NCBI GenBank assembly: GCA_016297405.1
Contig: JAEDGP010000002.1
Span: 8,755 to 72,754 of the forward strand
From: Treponema sp.
GTDB lineage: Bacteria > Spirochaetota > Spirochaetia > Treponematales > Treponemataceae
Reading direction: 5' to 3'
DNA: 64,000 nucleotides
The translations under genes were made by a program, and so were the position numbers. A model generated the notes under the pieces. The model saw nothing but the letters and a program-made list of their open reading frames with translations. It did no database searches and was not told the origin of the DNA. Shown piece after piece: positions 36,177 to 45,557 of this stretch. The number at the start of each line of letters is the position of its first letter. Positions within the stretch are counted from its first letter, which is position 1.

Positions 36177-38243
36177 CTATTGAAGTGGAGCAAAATACCC
36201 GGCCTCATCCCTTCCACTTTTGTTCATTATATCAGCCTGAACTTCTACCGGCAGATAAGTTTCACCAAAACCTGCACCCAGCGATGATGTATAAGTCAGA
36301 GTGTAAAGACTGACAGGAATATCTATTATGTCATTTATTACATTCGACAAGCCTTCCTGACGATAAACGTAATATTCTTTCCCTGGAGTTTTATCTACCA
36401 CATAAGCAATTTCTTCATCACTAGCACGTTGAACAAGATTTATCTGGGAAAACGAAATGGAATTGTTGTTTAAATATGCAACAGTTTCTGCAAGGCTATA
36501 TTTAGCAAAAGACTTTGAAGTCGCTTTTCCTGCTGTCACAAACAAAATAGCCCGCTTATCAGAATTCCCAATCAGATCATTTGCACAAAGCCTGATTGCC
36601 AGATCGAGTGGAACTTCCTGCGCATAATCAGTTTTAAGACCTTTGCATGAAAATTCAAGCCCACCATTTGGAACACCATAATATTCAAGCAAAGGAATTT
36701 TTCCGGCACTTACAATCCTAAGAATACCTGTATTGTTCATGGATCGACTTATTTCCCTTACCACCTGATCCACCTGCTGCTCATACTCTTTTGTAGATAC
36801 GCTTCGATCCAACAATATTGTGACATCAGCAAAATCGCTTTCTGATGTGGCACCGGCAAATTTCATATTCTCTATTTTCTTTCCATTTTCAGTCAGATTA
36901 AAATTCTCTTCCCTTAAACCAACGACTGGTTTTCGTAAACGACTTTCAACACGAACTTCAAGACGTACATCAGGGAAAGAATGAGCATCTACCCTTTCCA
37001 CCTGAACAAAAAGTCCACCTATCAATTCCTGTAATTTTGCCATAACATACACTTCGTTTTTGTTCAAATCAGAAACAATCACATTGCCGTTTGCATCTGG
37101 AACAGCACATGTAAGATGGGATGGAATATTTCCTGCACTCATGATTTCCATCACAGAACCATTAACCGTATCAACGGAATAGACTTTGTTCATATCACAG
37201 ACAACAAGGAAATCTTCCCAAACTTTCATCGACTCAGGTTTCTTAAATGACCCGCTTTCAACAAGTTTTCTTCTATAATTCCCTGCATTATCAAATTCGT
37301 ATATGGCACCATCATAATCGTCACATACATAAACAAGATTGTTGATTGAAGCAATTCCCGTAGGACCGCGCAATCCTGAAAATCCCTGAGTCTGAGTGCC
37401 AAAAGAAAACAAAGGATTACCGTCGATATCAAAAACGCACACACGGCTATTTCCATAATCTGAAACGAAAATATTTCCATTCTGATTCTGACTTAAAAAC
37501 TGAGGCCCTAAAAGCTGACCAAGATTTCTGCCTTTACTTCCATAATATTTTTCAAATTTCCCATCAGAAGAAAGCAGTGCAAGTCTATCTCCAGCTTCTT
37601 CGCTAACCAGAATTTTTCCATTGTTCAGACGAATCATATCTATAGGCCTGTCAAAACCATTCAGCGGACCTGGATTACGGGAAAGCACATAACCGTTTAC
37701 ATTTATCTTTATAAGCTCATTGGATCCGTAGGCCAGAACCCAGATTGATCCATCGTTATTTGGAATAATTCCTGCAGGACCACTAAAAATTAATTTTCCG
37801 TCGAAAACTCCATGATAGCTTCCAGCTTCGGTCCATCTGGTATGGGAATCAAAATCCTTTGCAACACGACGTTCCTGAACAATTTCAACCTTATTCTGAA
37901 GTAAAAGTCCGCCATAACCATCATCCATGGCCTTTTTCCATGTCTGAAGCGCAGTTCCTTCAAGTCCAGCTTTATAATATGCTTTTCCAACCCAATCAAG
38001 GATCAACTTGTCGTCAGGCAGATAAGACAATGCTTTTTCAAACTCCAAAATGGCTTCATTATAGAACCCCCTGTAATATGCCTGCACACCTCTTCGAAAT
38101 TCGTCTGCAGCAAAGCCTTCATCCGCTGTTCGTCTGTGTCCTGAAAAAAGGCCACCAGATGTGCTGTCTGCAAAACCATTTGAAAAGAATGCAGCAACCA
38201 TAAAAACAGAAAAAATCTTTTTTAAATTACACGGAAGTTTCAT
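36177..38243 (-). CDS. exported TPR / NHL-propeller / vWA-like protein
   Basis: 688 residues with a signal peptide (FSVFMVAAFFSNGFAD). Two TPR-like helix pairs follow (AYYRGFYNEAILEFEKAL). NHL-type beta-propeller repeats cover about 135-395 (NGNIFVSDYGNSRVCVFD is a clear unit). From about 468 a von Willebrand A-like domain has the partial MIDAS motif DRSVS and later FVTAGKAT. The architecture resembles the NHL/TPR protein TP0421 of T. pallidum, from memory. It overlaps the TPR gene by 4 nt and is the last gene of the galK-like/surE run. A periplasmic scaffolding role is inferred. Confidence 0.8.
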   Translation of the reverse strand: MKLPCNLKKIFSVFMVAAFFSNGFADSTSGGLFSGHRRTADEGFAADEFRRGVQAYYRGFYNEAILEFEKALSYLPDDKLILDWVGKAYYKAGLEGTALQTWKKAMDDGYGGLLLQNKVEIVQERRVAKDFDSHTRWTEAGSYHGVFDGKLIFSGPAGIIPNNDGSIWVLAYGSNELIKINVNGYVLSRNPGPLNGFDRPIDMIRLNNGKILVSEEAGDRLALLSSDGKFEKYYGSKGRNLGQLLGPQFLSQNQNGNIFVSDYGNSRVCVFDIDGNPLFSFGTQTQGFSGLRGPTGIASINNLVYVCDDYDGAIYEFDNAGNYRRKLVESGSFKKPESMKVWEDFLVVCDMNKVYSVDTVNGSVMEIMSAGNIPSHLTCAVPDANGNVIVSDLNKNEVYVMAKLQELIGGLFVQVERVDAHSFPDVRLEVRVESRLRKPVVGLREENFNLTENGKKIENMKFAGATSESDFADVTILLDRSVSTKEYEQQVDQVVREISRSMNNTGILRIVSAGKIPLLEYYGVPNGGLEFSCKGLKTDYAQEVPLDLAIRLCANDLIGNSDKRAILFVTAGKATSKSFAKYSLAETVAYLNNNSISFSQINLVQRASDEEIAYVVDKTPGKEYYVYRQEGLSNVINDIIDIPVSLYTLTYTSSLGAGFGETYLPVEVQADIMNKSGRDEAGYFAPLQ

Positions 38244-38926
38244 GCACGTTCTCCATCAAGAAGCATATTTCTGATATGTGCGGCAATTTCTTCGTTTTCA
38301 TTGTCTATTTGTTCCGCCTTTTCAAGATATTTTCTGGCATCATTCATAAGACCAAGCTTGTAATAAACAAATCCCAGGGAATCAAGACAAGCGGCAGAAT
38401 CAGGAGCTATATCAACTGCTTTTTTGCACATTGAAAGAGCTTTTGTAAGATCCTTATCTTCACAGGCAAGACAGTATCCCATACCATTCAATGCTGTAAC
38501 GTTTTCGGAATTGATTTCAAGTGACCTCTGATAATAATTGAAACATTTTTCCGCATCATTTTGTTCCCATGCGATAAAAGCCATTGCAGCATATACAGAA
38601 TCGGGCTTGTAGCCGGTTTCCTTCAGTTTGGAAAGTTCAAATTCAGCAAGACGTTTTCTTCCAGAAGAAGCATAAATTATTGCAAGAATGAACCTGCATT
38701 GCAAAACCCTGTCATTATGAGAAGCAGAAGTTACTACCTGTTCCAGATAAAGCATGGCATCCTCATAACGCCCAAGTTTAACGTAACAAAGCCCAAGATA
38801 ATAGGCAACTTCATTATTATCTGCTTCCGAATCAGAAGGAAGTGAAAGAAAAAATGTAAGGGAATCCGAATAACGAGCATTCCTATAAAGCTCGATTCCC
38901 GTTGTCAATAAATTTTTATCAGCCAT
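38240..38926 (-). CDS. TPR-repeat protein
   Basis: About 228 residues made almost wholly of tetratricopeptide repeats: for example YYLGLCYVKLGRYEDAMLYL, MAFIAWEQNDAEKCFNYYQ and LDSLGFVYYKLGLMNDARKY. No signal peptide, so it is probably cytoplasmic. ATG at 38926 is chosen over an ATG 12 nt upstream because GGTGGG then falls at SD distance. It overlaps the NHL protein start (ATGA) and lies 23 nt after surE. Confidence 0.85.
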   Translation of the reverse strand: MADKNLLTTGIELYRNARYSDSLTFFLSLPSDSEADNNEVAYYLGLCYVKLGRYEDAMLYLEQVVTSASHNDRVLQCRFILAIIYASSGRKRLAEFELSKLKETGYKPDSVYAAMAFIAWEQNDAEKCFNYYQRSLEINSENVTALNGMGYCLACEDKDLTKALSMCKKAVDIAPDSAACLDSLGFVYYKLGLMNDARKYLEKAEQIDNENEEIAAHIRNMLLDGERA

Positions 38927-38949
38927 GATCCCACCCATATTCTACTATA

Positions 38950-39729
38950 TTATAACGAAAATCCACTCAAGTCCACAGTATTAATGCAATAAGGTTCAGC
39001 TAAAACAAGAGAAAGGGCAATTTTACCCTCTTCAACCACAAAACAATCCGATTGTGAATTCCCAAAGGACTCAAGCCTGCCCCCTTTTATGATGACGCGA
39101 TTTTCTTCATCATCAGATGTGACCAAAGCAGTATCATTGTAATTTCGGGCTCCATGAAATTTACATAAGACAACACCTTTGTATCCATCAACACTCTTAC
39201 CGTTAACGTTCACAAAGCATACAGGATTCCAAGGAAGCCTGTTACCTGCGTTGACACATTCAGTGACAGAACAAAGATCAACAAGCTTTTCAAGATTATC
39301 TTTTATAAAATTAGCCAGATTGCGAAAATCGTATTTATCCCTGTCACCCTTATCTTCGCTTACCGCAATTGATGGTATGCCATACAATACCCCTTGTCTG
39401 GCAGCTGCACATGTACCTGAATAGATTATGTCGGTTCCAAGGTTAGCTCCGGCATTTATCCCGGAAATCACCACATCAATTTTTTGTTTTATTATGCCGC
39501 TTCGTAAAGCCGCAATGACGCAATCCACGGGAGTGCCCGAACAGGTCCAAACCCCATCTTCTTTCCTGTGAATTTCAAGATAACCTTTCATGGTGATTGA
39601 ACTTGAAACGGCGGAACGGTTTTTATGGGGAGCCATAACGTAGACATTATGATCAGTCTTCAGGATTTGCCAGAGAATCCTTATTCCCTCTGCATCGTAG
39701 CCATCATCATTAGTAAGAAGAATGTTCAT
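38950..39729 (-). CDS. surE: 5'/3'-nucleotidase SurE
   Basis: Removes phosphate from nucleoside monophosphates. The metal-binding start MNILLTNDDGYDAEGI, VMAPHKNRSAVSSSIT, GTPVDCVIAAL and SGINAGANLGTDIIYSGT are textbook SurE. 259 residues, complete. It lies 3 nt after the galactokinase-like gene and before the TPR gene. Confidence 0.97.
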   Translation of the reverse strand: MNILLTNDDGYDAEGIRILWQILKTDHNVYVMAPHKNRSAVSSSITMKGYLEIHRKEDGVWTCSGTPVDCVIAALRSGIIKQKIDVVISGINAGANLGTDIIYSGTCAAARQGVLYGIPSIAVSEDKGDRDKYDFRNLANFIKDNLEKLVDLCSVTECVNAGNRLPWNPVCFVNVNGKSVDGYKGVVLCKFHGARNYNDTALVTSDDEENRVIIKGGRLESFGNSQSDCFVVEEGKIALSLVLAEPYCINTVDLSGFSL

Positions 39730-39732
39730 TCA

Positions 39733-40959
39733 TTAACCTTCCACAAGATGTGCACCATCTGCCGAATGGACTTCATAACAGGAAGGTTTAAAACCAAATA
39801 TTCTTTCGTATTCATTGAGTTTTTGATGCAAAACTTCCACATCCTGGGGACGAACCACAGTGTAAATGCATCGGCCAAATCCCTTTCCTGTTATTCGGCC
39901 GCAAGTTACAGGATCATGGATATTTTCCAAATTTGGCTCCAGTTCGTATACTCGTTTTAAAAGCCAGTCGATTTCTGGACAGGAAAGATCGTAGAAATCC
40001 CTCAGACTTTCATGACTATGATTCACTGCCCTCGCAAAACGACAAAATTCATTTTTTTCAAGTGCAACAATTGCTTCCATAGTGTCCGAATGTTCACGGA
40101 TCATGCACAAAAGCTTTCGCCTTGTATCTTCAGAAACCTCTGATAAAGTTTCGTTAATATCCGTAACATCGCTGATATATTGCCAGCCTCCAAAGACACC
40201 AGCTTTCCGTTCCCGCAAATCACCAAGCAAAAGCGCATTTTCCGGCTCAAACAAAGTTTCCTGATTCCATAAGGAAATGCGCGGAACACAGGCATCAATC
40301 AGAAAAAATTTATTTTCCGTAAATGGATTGGGAATGTTTTCCACACGATTCTTAAAGTGGTCAGTAACGCAAAAGCATCCTTTTTTGGCAAACAATGCAG
40401 AATAATTGTCTGAATTGTAGTTTTCAATCTGCAGAAAAAGCCTGTTTCCCCGCTCAACAACCTGCAAAAGTTGATATTCGTTGCATTTAAGGTCAAAAAC
40501 TTTCCGTATGGCAATGGCAACAGAAAGCTTTATTGCCGTTGTTATTCCAAAGCCGGCAGAAGGTAGAATTTCACTGCTGATGGTCACATCCATGCCACCT
40601 AGTTCAAAACCACCAGATGTAAAGCCATATATCACAGCCTTTATTGCGTTGGCCCATCTGTCCTCTTTTTTCAGTTTCAATGATGAAATATTGCACTTTT
40701 TCCTGTCATCGATCTGCGTAAAATACATATGAAGGGATTGGTCTTCTCTTTTAGAGACTGCAGCGAAAACCGGAAGATCAACCGCCATGGAAAGCGTCTT
40801 CTGCTTAAAAAACCAGGTATGTTCTCCAATAAGATGGAACCTTCCAGGGGCCGTTGCTATAGCCTGTGGAATTGTCTGATATTCGCCTTGATGCGCGTCT
40901 TTTATCGAATCTTTCATTGGCTGATATTCTCCCGACAACAAGGCGGCAACAACGCACAT
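39733..40959 (-). CDS. galactokinase-like GHMP kinase with altered sugar site
   Basis: A GHMP-family kinase of galactokinase length (408 residues; 394 if it starts at ATG 40917). The galactokinase signature GRxNLIGEHxDY reads GRFHLIGEHTWFF. Arg and Glu-His are kept, but the galactose-binding Asp is Trp and Asn is His. The GHMP phosphate loop is PSAGFGITTAIKLS instead of the usual GLSSSAA. The catalytic-Asp segment is seen as NSDNYSAL, and a late KGFGRCIYTVV matches the third motif. The kinase fold is likely, but galactose as substrate is doubtful. It heads the surE operon and diverges from lnt. Confidence 0.75.
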   Translation of the reverse strand: MCVVAALLSGEYQPMKDSIKDAHQGEYQTIPQAIATAPGRFHLIGEHTWFFKQKTLSMAVDLPVFAAVSKREDQSLHMYFTQIDDRKKCNISSLKLKKEDRWANAIKAVIYGFTSGGFELGGMDVTISSEILPSAGFGITTAIKLSVAIAIRKVFDLKCNEYQLLQVVERGNRLFLQIENYNSDNYSALFAKKGCFCVTDHFKNRVENIPNPFTENKFFLIDACVPRISLWNQETLFEPENALLLGDLRERKAGVFGGWQYISDVTDINETLSEVSEDTRRKLLCMIREHSDTMEAIVALEKNEFCRFARAVNHSHESLRDFYDLSCPEIDWLLKRVYELEPNLENIHDPVTCGRITGKGFGRCIYTVVRPQDVEVLHQKLNEYERIFGFKPSCYEVHSADGAHLVEG

Positions 40960-40970
40960 AGGCCATCTTA

Positions 40971-40999
40971 TTGCGTTTTTAGATTTATACAGTTATTAT
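40971..40999 (+). promoter_or_regulatory. promoter of lnt, probably leaderless
   Basis: TTGCGT (40971-40976), 17-bp spacer, TATTAT (40994-40999). The ATG at 41007 begins 8 nt after the -10 box ends, so the transcript should start at or next to the A of ATG. There is no Shine-Dalgarno. Confidence 0.65.
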
Positions 41000-41006
41000 A
41001 AGACAG

Positions 41007-42785
41007 ATGAGTCGAATTTTACAAGTTTTTTATGTCATTTTTTCAGGTGCCCTCGTTGCATTGTCTTTACCTAGCGATTTTCTTAGATTCGGATCTCCTA
41101 TACTGGCCTTATTTTCACTGGTTCCTTTTTACATTGCCATCAGAAAAATTGATTCAACTCCAGGATTCGTCATCTCTTTTGCAATTCTGACATTTACCAC
41201 TCACATGATTTCAAGCTATTGGCTGGCTTTCTTCAAAGATTTTGCGATTTTCACCTTGGGAGCTTCTGCTTTGGGAACCAGTGCCATTGGCGGTGGTTTT
41301 GGTCTACTTTACAGCATTCCATTTTCTAAATGTAAAAAATGGAAAGTTCTTGTGCAAAACAATGGCAGCTCAGCAGGCATCTTCCTGTGCTTCAGGATTC
41401 TGTGGTTTTGTGCCATCTACGTTTGTTACGAATGGTTCAAATCCATCGGATTTTTGGGTTATCCATGGGGAACCATTTCCATGGCATTTTTTCAATGGAA
41501 CAATTTCATTCAGATTGCAGACATAACAGGAACATATGGAGTTACATTTCTCTGCGTTCTTTTTTCTGCTGTCGTAGCTGAAGCAATTATGCTTTTACAA
41601 AACAAATGGGAAGAAGGCGCAAGTTCATCCTTTTTTGGCCTTAGAAACTGTTTCGTTCTTCTGGCAGTTCTGTTTTGTGCAGACCTGGTTTATGGTGTGT
41701 ACAGAACACATTCACTGAAATCTCCGGTCAAACAAATAAACACTATCATGGTCCAGCAGAATTCCGACCCATGGAAAAACATAAGCGACGAAGATACAAT
41801 TCTTGTATCCCAAAAACTTACTGATCAGGCTTTTGAAACGGCAAAGGAAAATGGCGAAAGGGTTGATCTTGTAGTCTGGAGCGAAGGCTGCCTGAAATCC
41901 CTGCTGCCTTCATTCATAAACCACTACGAATACACTCCAGGAGCAGAACCCCTTTTGAAGTTCATCAGAAAACATAAAGTTCCGTTTCTTGTGGGAAGTC
42001 CCTTCAGGCGTGAAGGTTCATCCGCCAGAACAATGAACGGTGCCTGCATAATCGATGAAAACGGCCAGTTTCGCGGAGCCTATCCAAAAAATCATCTTGT
42101 TCCATTCGCAGAAGCTCTGCCATTTTCAGAACTTCCAGAAGTAAACAAATTTCTGATGAAAAGCATTGGAATATCTGCTGGCTGGGCTCCAGGAGATCAG
42201 TACACTTTCTTTAAAATCAAGGCAAGCTATCCAAAAAACTATGTACAGACTTGCTGGACCTATGACTTAACAAACTCTATGGAAAATGACAAAAAACACC
42301 TGGAATTCAGTGACGTTTTGATTTCCACCCCCATCTGTTATGACGACGCCTTCCCTGACATTTGCAGACCCCTTGTACAAAACGGCAGTGAAGTTTTCAT
42401 GAATATAACCGATGATTCCTGGTCTAAAAAAGCAAGTTCCGAATACCAGCATTTTGTAGTTTCTGCATACAGGGCTATCGAATACAGAACTACTTTGGCC
42501 CGTTCCACAAACTCAGGCTATTCTGCAGTAGTAGATCCCAACGGCAGAATCATAAAGGATATGCCTCTTTTCCAGGAATCTTCCATATTCGTGAAGATTC
42601 CAGTATATGAAAGACAAAAAACAATCTATCTTGAATTCGGAAACTGGCTTCCCAAAATAATGGCACTACTCTGTCTATCCTTCGCAATCTATCTGATGTT
42701 CTCTAAAAAAGAAAAATCCATTTTCGAAGATTCACAACGAAAGAAATTACGGAAAATTCAGAAAAAATACAGGGAATCTTTCTGA
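41007..42785 (+). CDS. lnt: apolipoprotein N-acyltransferase
   Basis: Adds the third acyl chain to lipoproteins at the outer face of the inner membrane. Several N-terminal helices (FLRFGSPILALFSLVPFYIA onward) precede a nitrilase-fold domain. The catalytic triad is visible: Glu293 in VVWSEGCL, Lys361 in YPKNHLVPF and Cys444 in TPICYDDAFPD. A last helix (KIMALLCLSFAIYLMF) closes the protein. At 592 residues it is longer than the E. coli enzyme, partly through a basic C-terminal tail. It fits the many lipoproteins in this window. Confidence 0.95.
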   Translation: MSRILQVFYVIFSGALVALSLPSDFLRFGSPILALFSLVPFYIAIRKIDSTPGFVISFAILTFTTHMISSYWLAFFKDFAIFTLGASALGTSAIGGGFGLLYSIPFSKCKKWKVLVQNNGSSAGIFLCFRILWFCAIYVCYEWFKSIGFLGYPWGTISMAFFQWNNFIQIADITGTYGVTFLCVLFSAVVAEAIMLLQNKWEEGASSSFFGLRNCFVLLAVLFCADLVYGVYRTHSLKSPVKQINTIMVQQNSDPWKNISDEDTILVSQKLTDQAFETAKENGERVDLVVWSEGCLKSLLPSFINHYEYTPGAEPLLKFIRKHKVPFLVGSPFRREGSSARTMNGACIIDENGQFRGAYPKNHLVPFAEALPFSELPEVNKFLMKSIGISAGWAPGDQYTFFKIKASYPKNYVQTCWTYDLTNSMENDKKHLEFSDVLISTPICYDDAFPDICRPLVQNGSEVFMNITDDSWSKKASSEYQHFVVSAYRAIEYRTTLARSTNSGYSAVVDPNGRIIKDMPLFQESSIFVKIPVYERQKTIYLEFGNWLPKIMALLCLSFAIYLMFSKKEKSIFEDSQRKKLRKIQKKYRESF

Positions 42786-42834
42786 AAAAAATCGCAAAAC
42801 TTTTCCTTTTCTCCGATTTTTCAACATTGTTCGC

Positions 42835-42863
42835 TTGTTTTTAAATCTTGCGTCCGCTATATT
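42835..42863 (+). promoter_or_regulatory. promoter of nrdR-nrdD with flanking inverted repeat
   Basis: TTGTTT (42835-42840), 17-bp spacer, TATATT (42858-42863). CTTGCGTC (42847-42854) lies in the spacer, and its complement GACGCAAG (42901-42908) lies just before the SD GGGTGGG. The pair could be an operator, but no textbook NrdR box is seen. Confidence 0.5.
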
Positions 42864-42917
42864 AAAAAAAGGGTTACAGAATATACAATCAAATCTAAAA
42901 GACGCAAGGGTGGGATT

Positions 42918-43382
42918 ATGCGTTGTCCTTTATGTGGAAGCCTTGACGACAAGGTAATCGAATCAAGAACTATGGCTAACGGTGAAAGCATTCGCAGAAG
43001 ACGTGAATGTCTTGCATGCAGCTACCGCTTTACAAGTTATGAAAAAATCGAAGAAAAACCTTTTATGGTTGTAAAGCGAGATGAAAGGCGCCAGCCTTTC
43101 GACAGGCAAAAACTTGAAAAGGGTATAGAACGCGCACTGGAAAAGCGTTCTGTCACTACCGGCACAATTGAAAATCTGGTAATCGAAATTGAAGATCAAG
43201 CCATGCTCAACGGAAAGACCACCAGGGAAATCACAACAGAACAGCTTGGAGAAATAGTGCTTGAAAAGCTTTACAAACTTGATAAAGTCGCATACATCCG
43301 ATTTGCTTCTGCCTACAAACACTTTGAAAGTCTCGAAGAATTCATAACCGAAGTCAAGAATGTGGAGAGAGCAAAAAAATGA
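42918..43382 (+). CDS. nrdR: ribonucleotide reductase repressor NrdR
   Basis: Nucleotide-sensing repressor of RNR genes. Zinc ribbon MRCPLCGSLDDKVIESR with RRRECLACSYRFTSYE, then an ATP-cone (VVKRDERRQPFDRQKLEKGI). 154 residues, the standard size. GGGTGGG precedes the ATG. The stop overlaps the nrdD start (ATGA), so the repressor and its likely target are translationally coupled. Confidence 0.97.
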   Translation: MRCPLCGSLDDKVIESRTMANGESIRRRRECLACSYRFTSYEKIEEKPFMVVKRDERRQPFDRQKLEKGIERALEKRSVTTGTIENLVIEIEDQAMLNGKTTREITTEQLGEIVLEKLYKLDKVAYIRFASAYKHFESLEEFITEVKNVERAKK

Positions 43383-45493
43383 GTGAGCAGTCAGTTTTTC
43401 CAGAATGGAGAAGTTTTTTAGGAGATAGTACTGATGAAGAAGCAAGAAACTTCATCAAATCCGTTGTAAAACGCTCTGGTGAAGTTGCGCCATATGACAG
43501 AACAAAGATTGAAAACGCCATTGGCAAAGCCATAAAGGCAGTTCAGGTCATGGCAGATCCAGAAAAGGCTCAATACCTCACCGACCTGGTTGAAGAACGT
43601 CTTCGAATCCAGATGGCAGGAACCAGGGCACATTCAATTCCTGCGATTGAAGAAATTCAGGATATCGTAGAAACAGTCCTCATCGAAAACAAAGAAGTTG
43701 ATGTTGCAAAAGCTTACATCCTCTATAGAGCAAAACACGAAGCCATGAGGGACACAAAAAGCCTCATGCTGGACATCAACAAAACCATGGACGGCTATCT
43801 TGCCCAAAGTGACTGGCGTGTATATGAAAACGCAAACGTTAATTTTTCCCTTGGAGGCTTGATCCTTCATAATTCTGGTACGATAACTGCAAATTATTGG
43901 CTGAATAACATCTATTCAAAAGAAATCGCCCAAGCGCACAAAACCGCCGCTTTTCACATTCATGACCTTTCAATGTTCTCCGGATATTGCGCCGGATGGT
44001 CACTCAGACAACTTATCCAGGAAGGTCTTGGCGGAGTTAAAGACAAAATAACTTCAAAACCCGCAGCTCATCTGTCCACACTTGTAAACCAGATGGTAAA
44101 TTTTCTGGGAGTTCTGCAAAATGAATGGGCTGGAGCTCAAGCATTCAGTTCCTTCGATACATACCTTGCACCATTCGTAAAAAAAGACAACCTTTCTGAA
44201 TCAGAAGTAAGGCAGTGCATTCAAAACTATGTATTTGGAATCAATACCCCAAGCAGATGGGGCTCTCAAGCTCCATTTACAAACATCACACTGGACTGGA
44301 CTTGTCCAGAAGACCTTAAGAAAAAGAAAGCTATTGTAGGCGGCAAGGAACAGGAATTTACATACGGGGACTGCCAGAAAGAAATGGACATGATCAACAG
44401 GCAATTCATCAAAGTCATGCTTGAAGGCGACGCAAATGGCCGGGGCTTCGGCTACCCTATTCCAACCTACAACATTACGAAAGATTTCCAGTGGGAAAGC
44501 GAAAACGCAAAGCTTCTGTTCGAAATGACATCCCAGTATGGCACACCATACTTTCAGAATTTCATCAATTCTGATCTGAATCCAAGCGATGTGCGGTCAA
44601 TGTGCTGTCGTCTGCGACTTGACAAGCGTGAACTTCGAAAAAGAGGCGGTGGACTTTTCGGTTCCGACGAATTTACAGGATCTCTTGGCGTGGTCACAAT
44701 CAATTTGCCTCAAATCGGATACCTGGCAAACACGGAAGATGAATTCTTTGCAAGACTCAATTATCTTATGGACCTGGCCAAGGAAAGCCTTTGCATAAAA
44801 CGCAAGGTCATCCAAAAGCTCTATGACTCAGGCCTCTTTCCATACACAAAACGTTACCTTTCAACATTAAGCAACCACTTCAATACGATTGGTTTGTGCG
44901 GCATGAATGAATGTTGTCTGAACTTCTTAAAAAAAGACATAACAACAACAGAAGGCAAACACTTCGCTGAAAAGATTTTGGACCACATGAGAAATCGCAT
45001 GCAAGATTATCAGGAATCTACCGGAGAATTGTTCAATCTGGAAGCAACACCTGCAGAAAGTACTTCATATAGACTTGCAAAACACGATAAGGAGCAATTT
45101 CCCGATATCATAACAAGCGGAAACGCAGACCCTTACTACACAAATTCAACGCAGCTTCCTGTAGAATACACTTCGGATGTTTTTGATGCATTGGATCATC
45201 AGGAAAGCCTTCAAACAAAATATACAGGCGGCACAGTTTTCCATATGTTTGTAGGAGAACAGATCAGCGATTGGCAGACTTGTTCAAAGCTTGTAAAAAC
45301 AATATTCACAAACTACAAGATTCCGTATCTTACAATCTCTCCCGTATATTCCATCTGTCCAGTGCACGGATATCTGAAAGGCGCTCAATTCGAATGTCCA
45401 AAATGCAAAGCCCAAAAGGAACAGAGCCTTAAGGCTAAGCTTTCGAAACTGGAAGCTGAAAAACAGGAAATTCTTGTGAATTCAAAAAAATAA
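43379..45493 (+). CDS. nrdD: class III ribonucleotide reductase large chain lacking the glycyl-radical loop
   Basis: Anaerobic reduction of NTPs to dNTPs. An N-terminal ATP-cone (VVKRSGEVAPYDRTKIENAI) is followed by the barrel with the radical-cysteine region FSGYCAGWSL (Cys204) and MCCRLR (Cys409/410). The C-terminal zinc site reads ICPVHGY and FECPKC (Cys660, His663, Cys673, Cys676). Family members continue about 10-20 residues later with the glycyl loop (RVxGYxR), but this chain ends in a charged helix (KAKLSKLEAEKQEILVNSKK) at a TAA. The missing loop is encoded by the next gene. The protein is otherwise complete. Confidence 0.95.
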   Translation: MSEQSVFPEWRSFLGDSTDEEARNFIKSVVKRSGEVAPYDRTKIENAIGKAIKAVQVMADPEKAQYLTDLVEERLRIQMAGTRAHSIPAIEEIQDIVETVLIENKEVDVAKAYILYRAKHEAMRDTKSLMLDINKTMDGYLAQSDWRVYENANVNFSLGGLILHNSGTITANYWLNNIYSKEIAQAHKTAAFHIHDLSMFSGYCAGWSLRQLIQEGLGGVKDKITSKPAAHLSTLVNQMVNFLGVLQNEWAGAQAFSSFDTYLAPFVKKDNLSESEVRQCIQNYVFGINTPSRWGSQAPFTNITLDWTCPEDLKKKKAIVGGKEQEFTYGDCQKEMDMINRQFIKVMLEGDANGRGFGYPIPTYNITKDFQWESENAKLLFEMTSQYGTPYFQNFINSDLNPSDVRSMCCRLRLDKRELRKRGGGLFGSDEFTGSLGVVTINLPQIGYLANTEDEFFARLNYLMDLAKESLCIKRKVIQKLYDSGLFPYTKRYLSTLSNHFNTIGLCGMNECCLNFLKKDITTTEGKHFAEKILDHMRNRMQDYQESTGELFNLEATPAESTSYRLAKHDKEQFPDIITSGNADPYYTNSTQLPVEYTSDVFDALDHQESLQTKYTGGTVFHMFVGEQISDWQTCSKLVKTIFTNYKIPYLTISPVYSICPVHGYLKGAQFECPKCKAQKEQSLKAKLSKLEAEKQEILVNSKK

Positions 45494-45508
45494 TTTTTGC
45501 AAATTCAA

Positions 45509-45537
45509 TTGACATTGAACATTCAGAAAAGTAAATT
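45509..45537 (+). promoter_or_regulatory. internal promoter for the glycyl-radical protein gene
   Basis: TTGACA (45509-45514), 17-bp spacer, TAAATT (45532-45537), inside the 64-bp gap after nrdD. The start point would be near 45544, just before GGGAGG (45548-45553). Confidence 0.55.
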
Positions 45538-45557
45538 CATAAAAAGTGGGAGGCAAC

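Noticed and set aside
35935..36183. Plus- and minus-strand frames across 35916-36183
   Set aside because: They coincide with the MITE-like element and lack ribosome sites.
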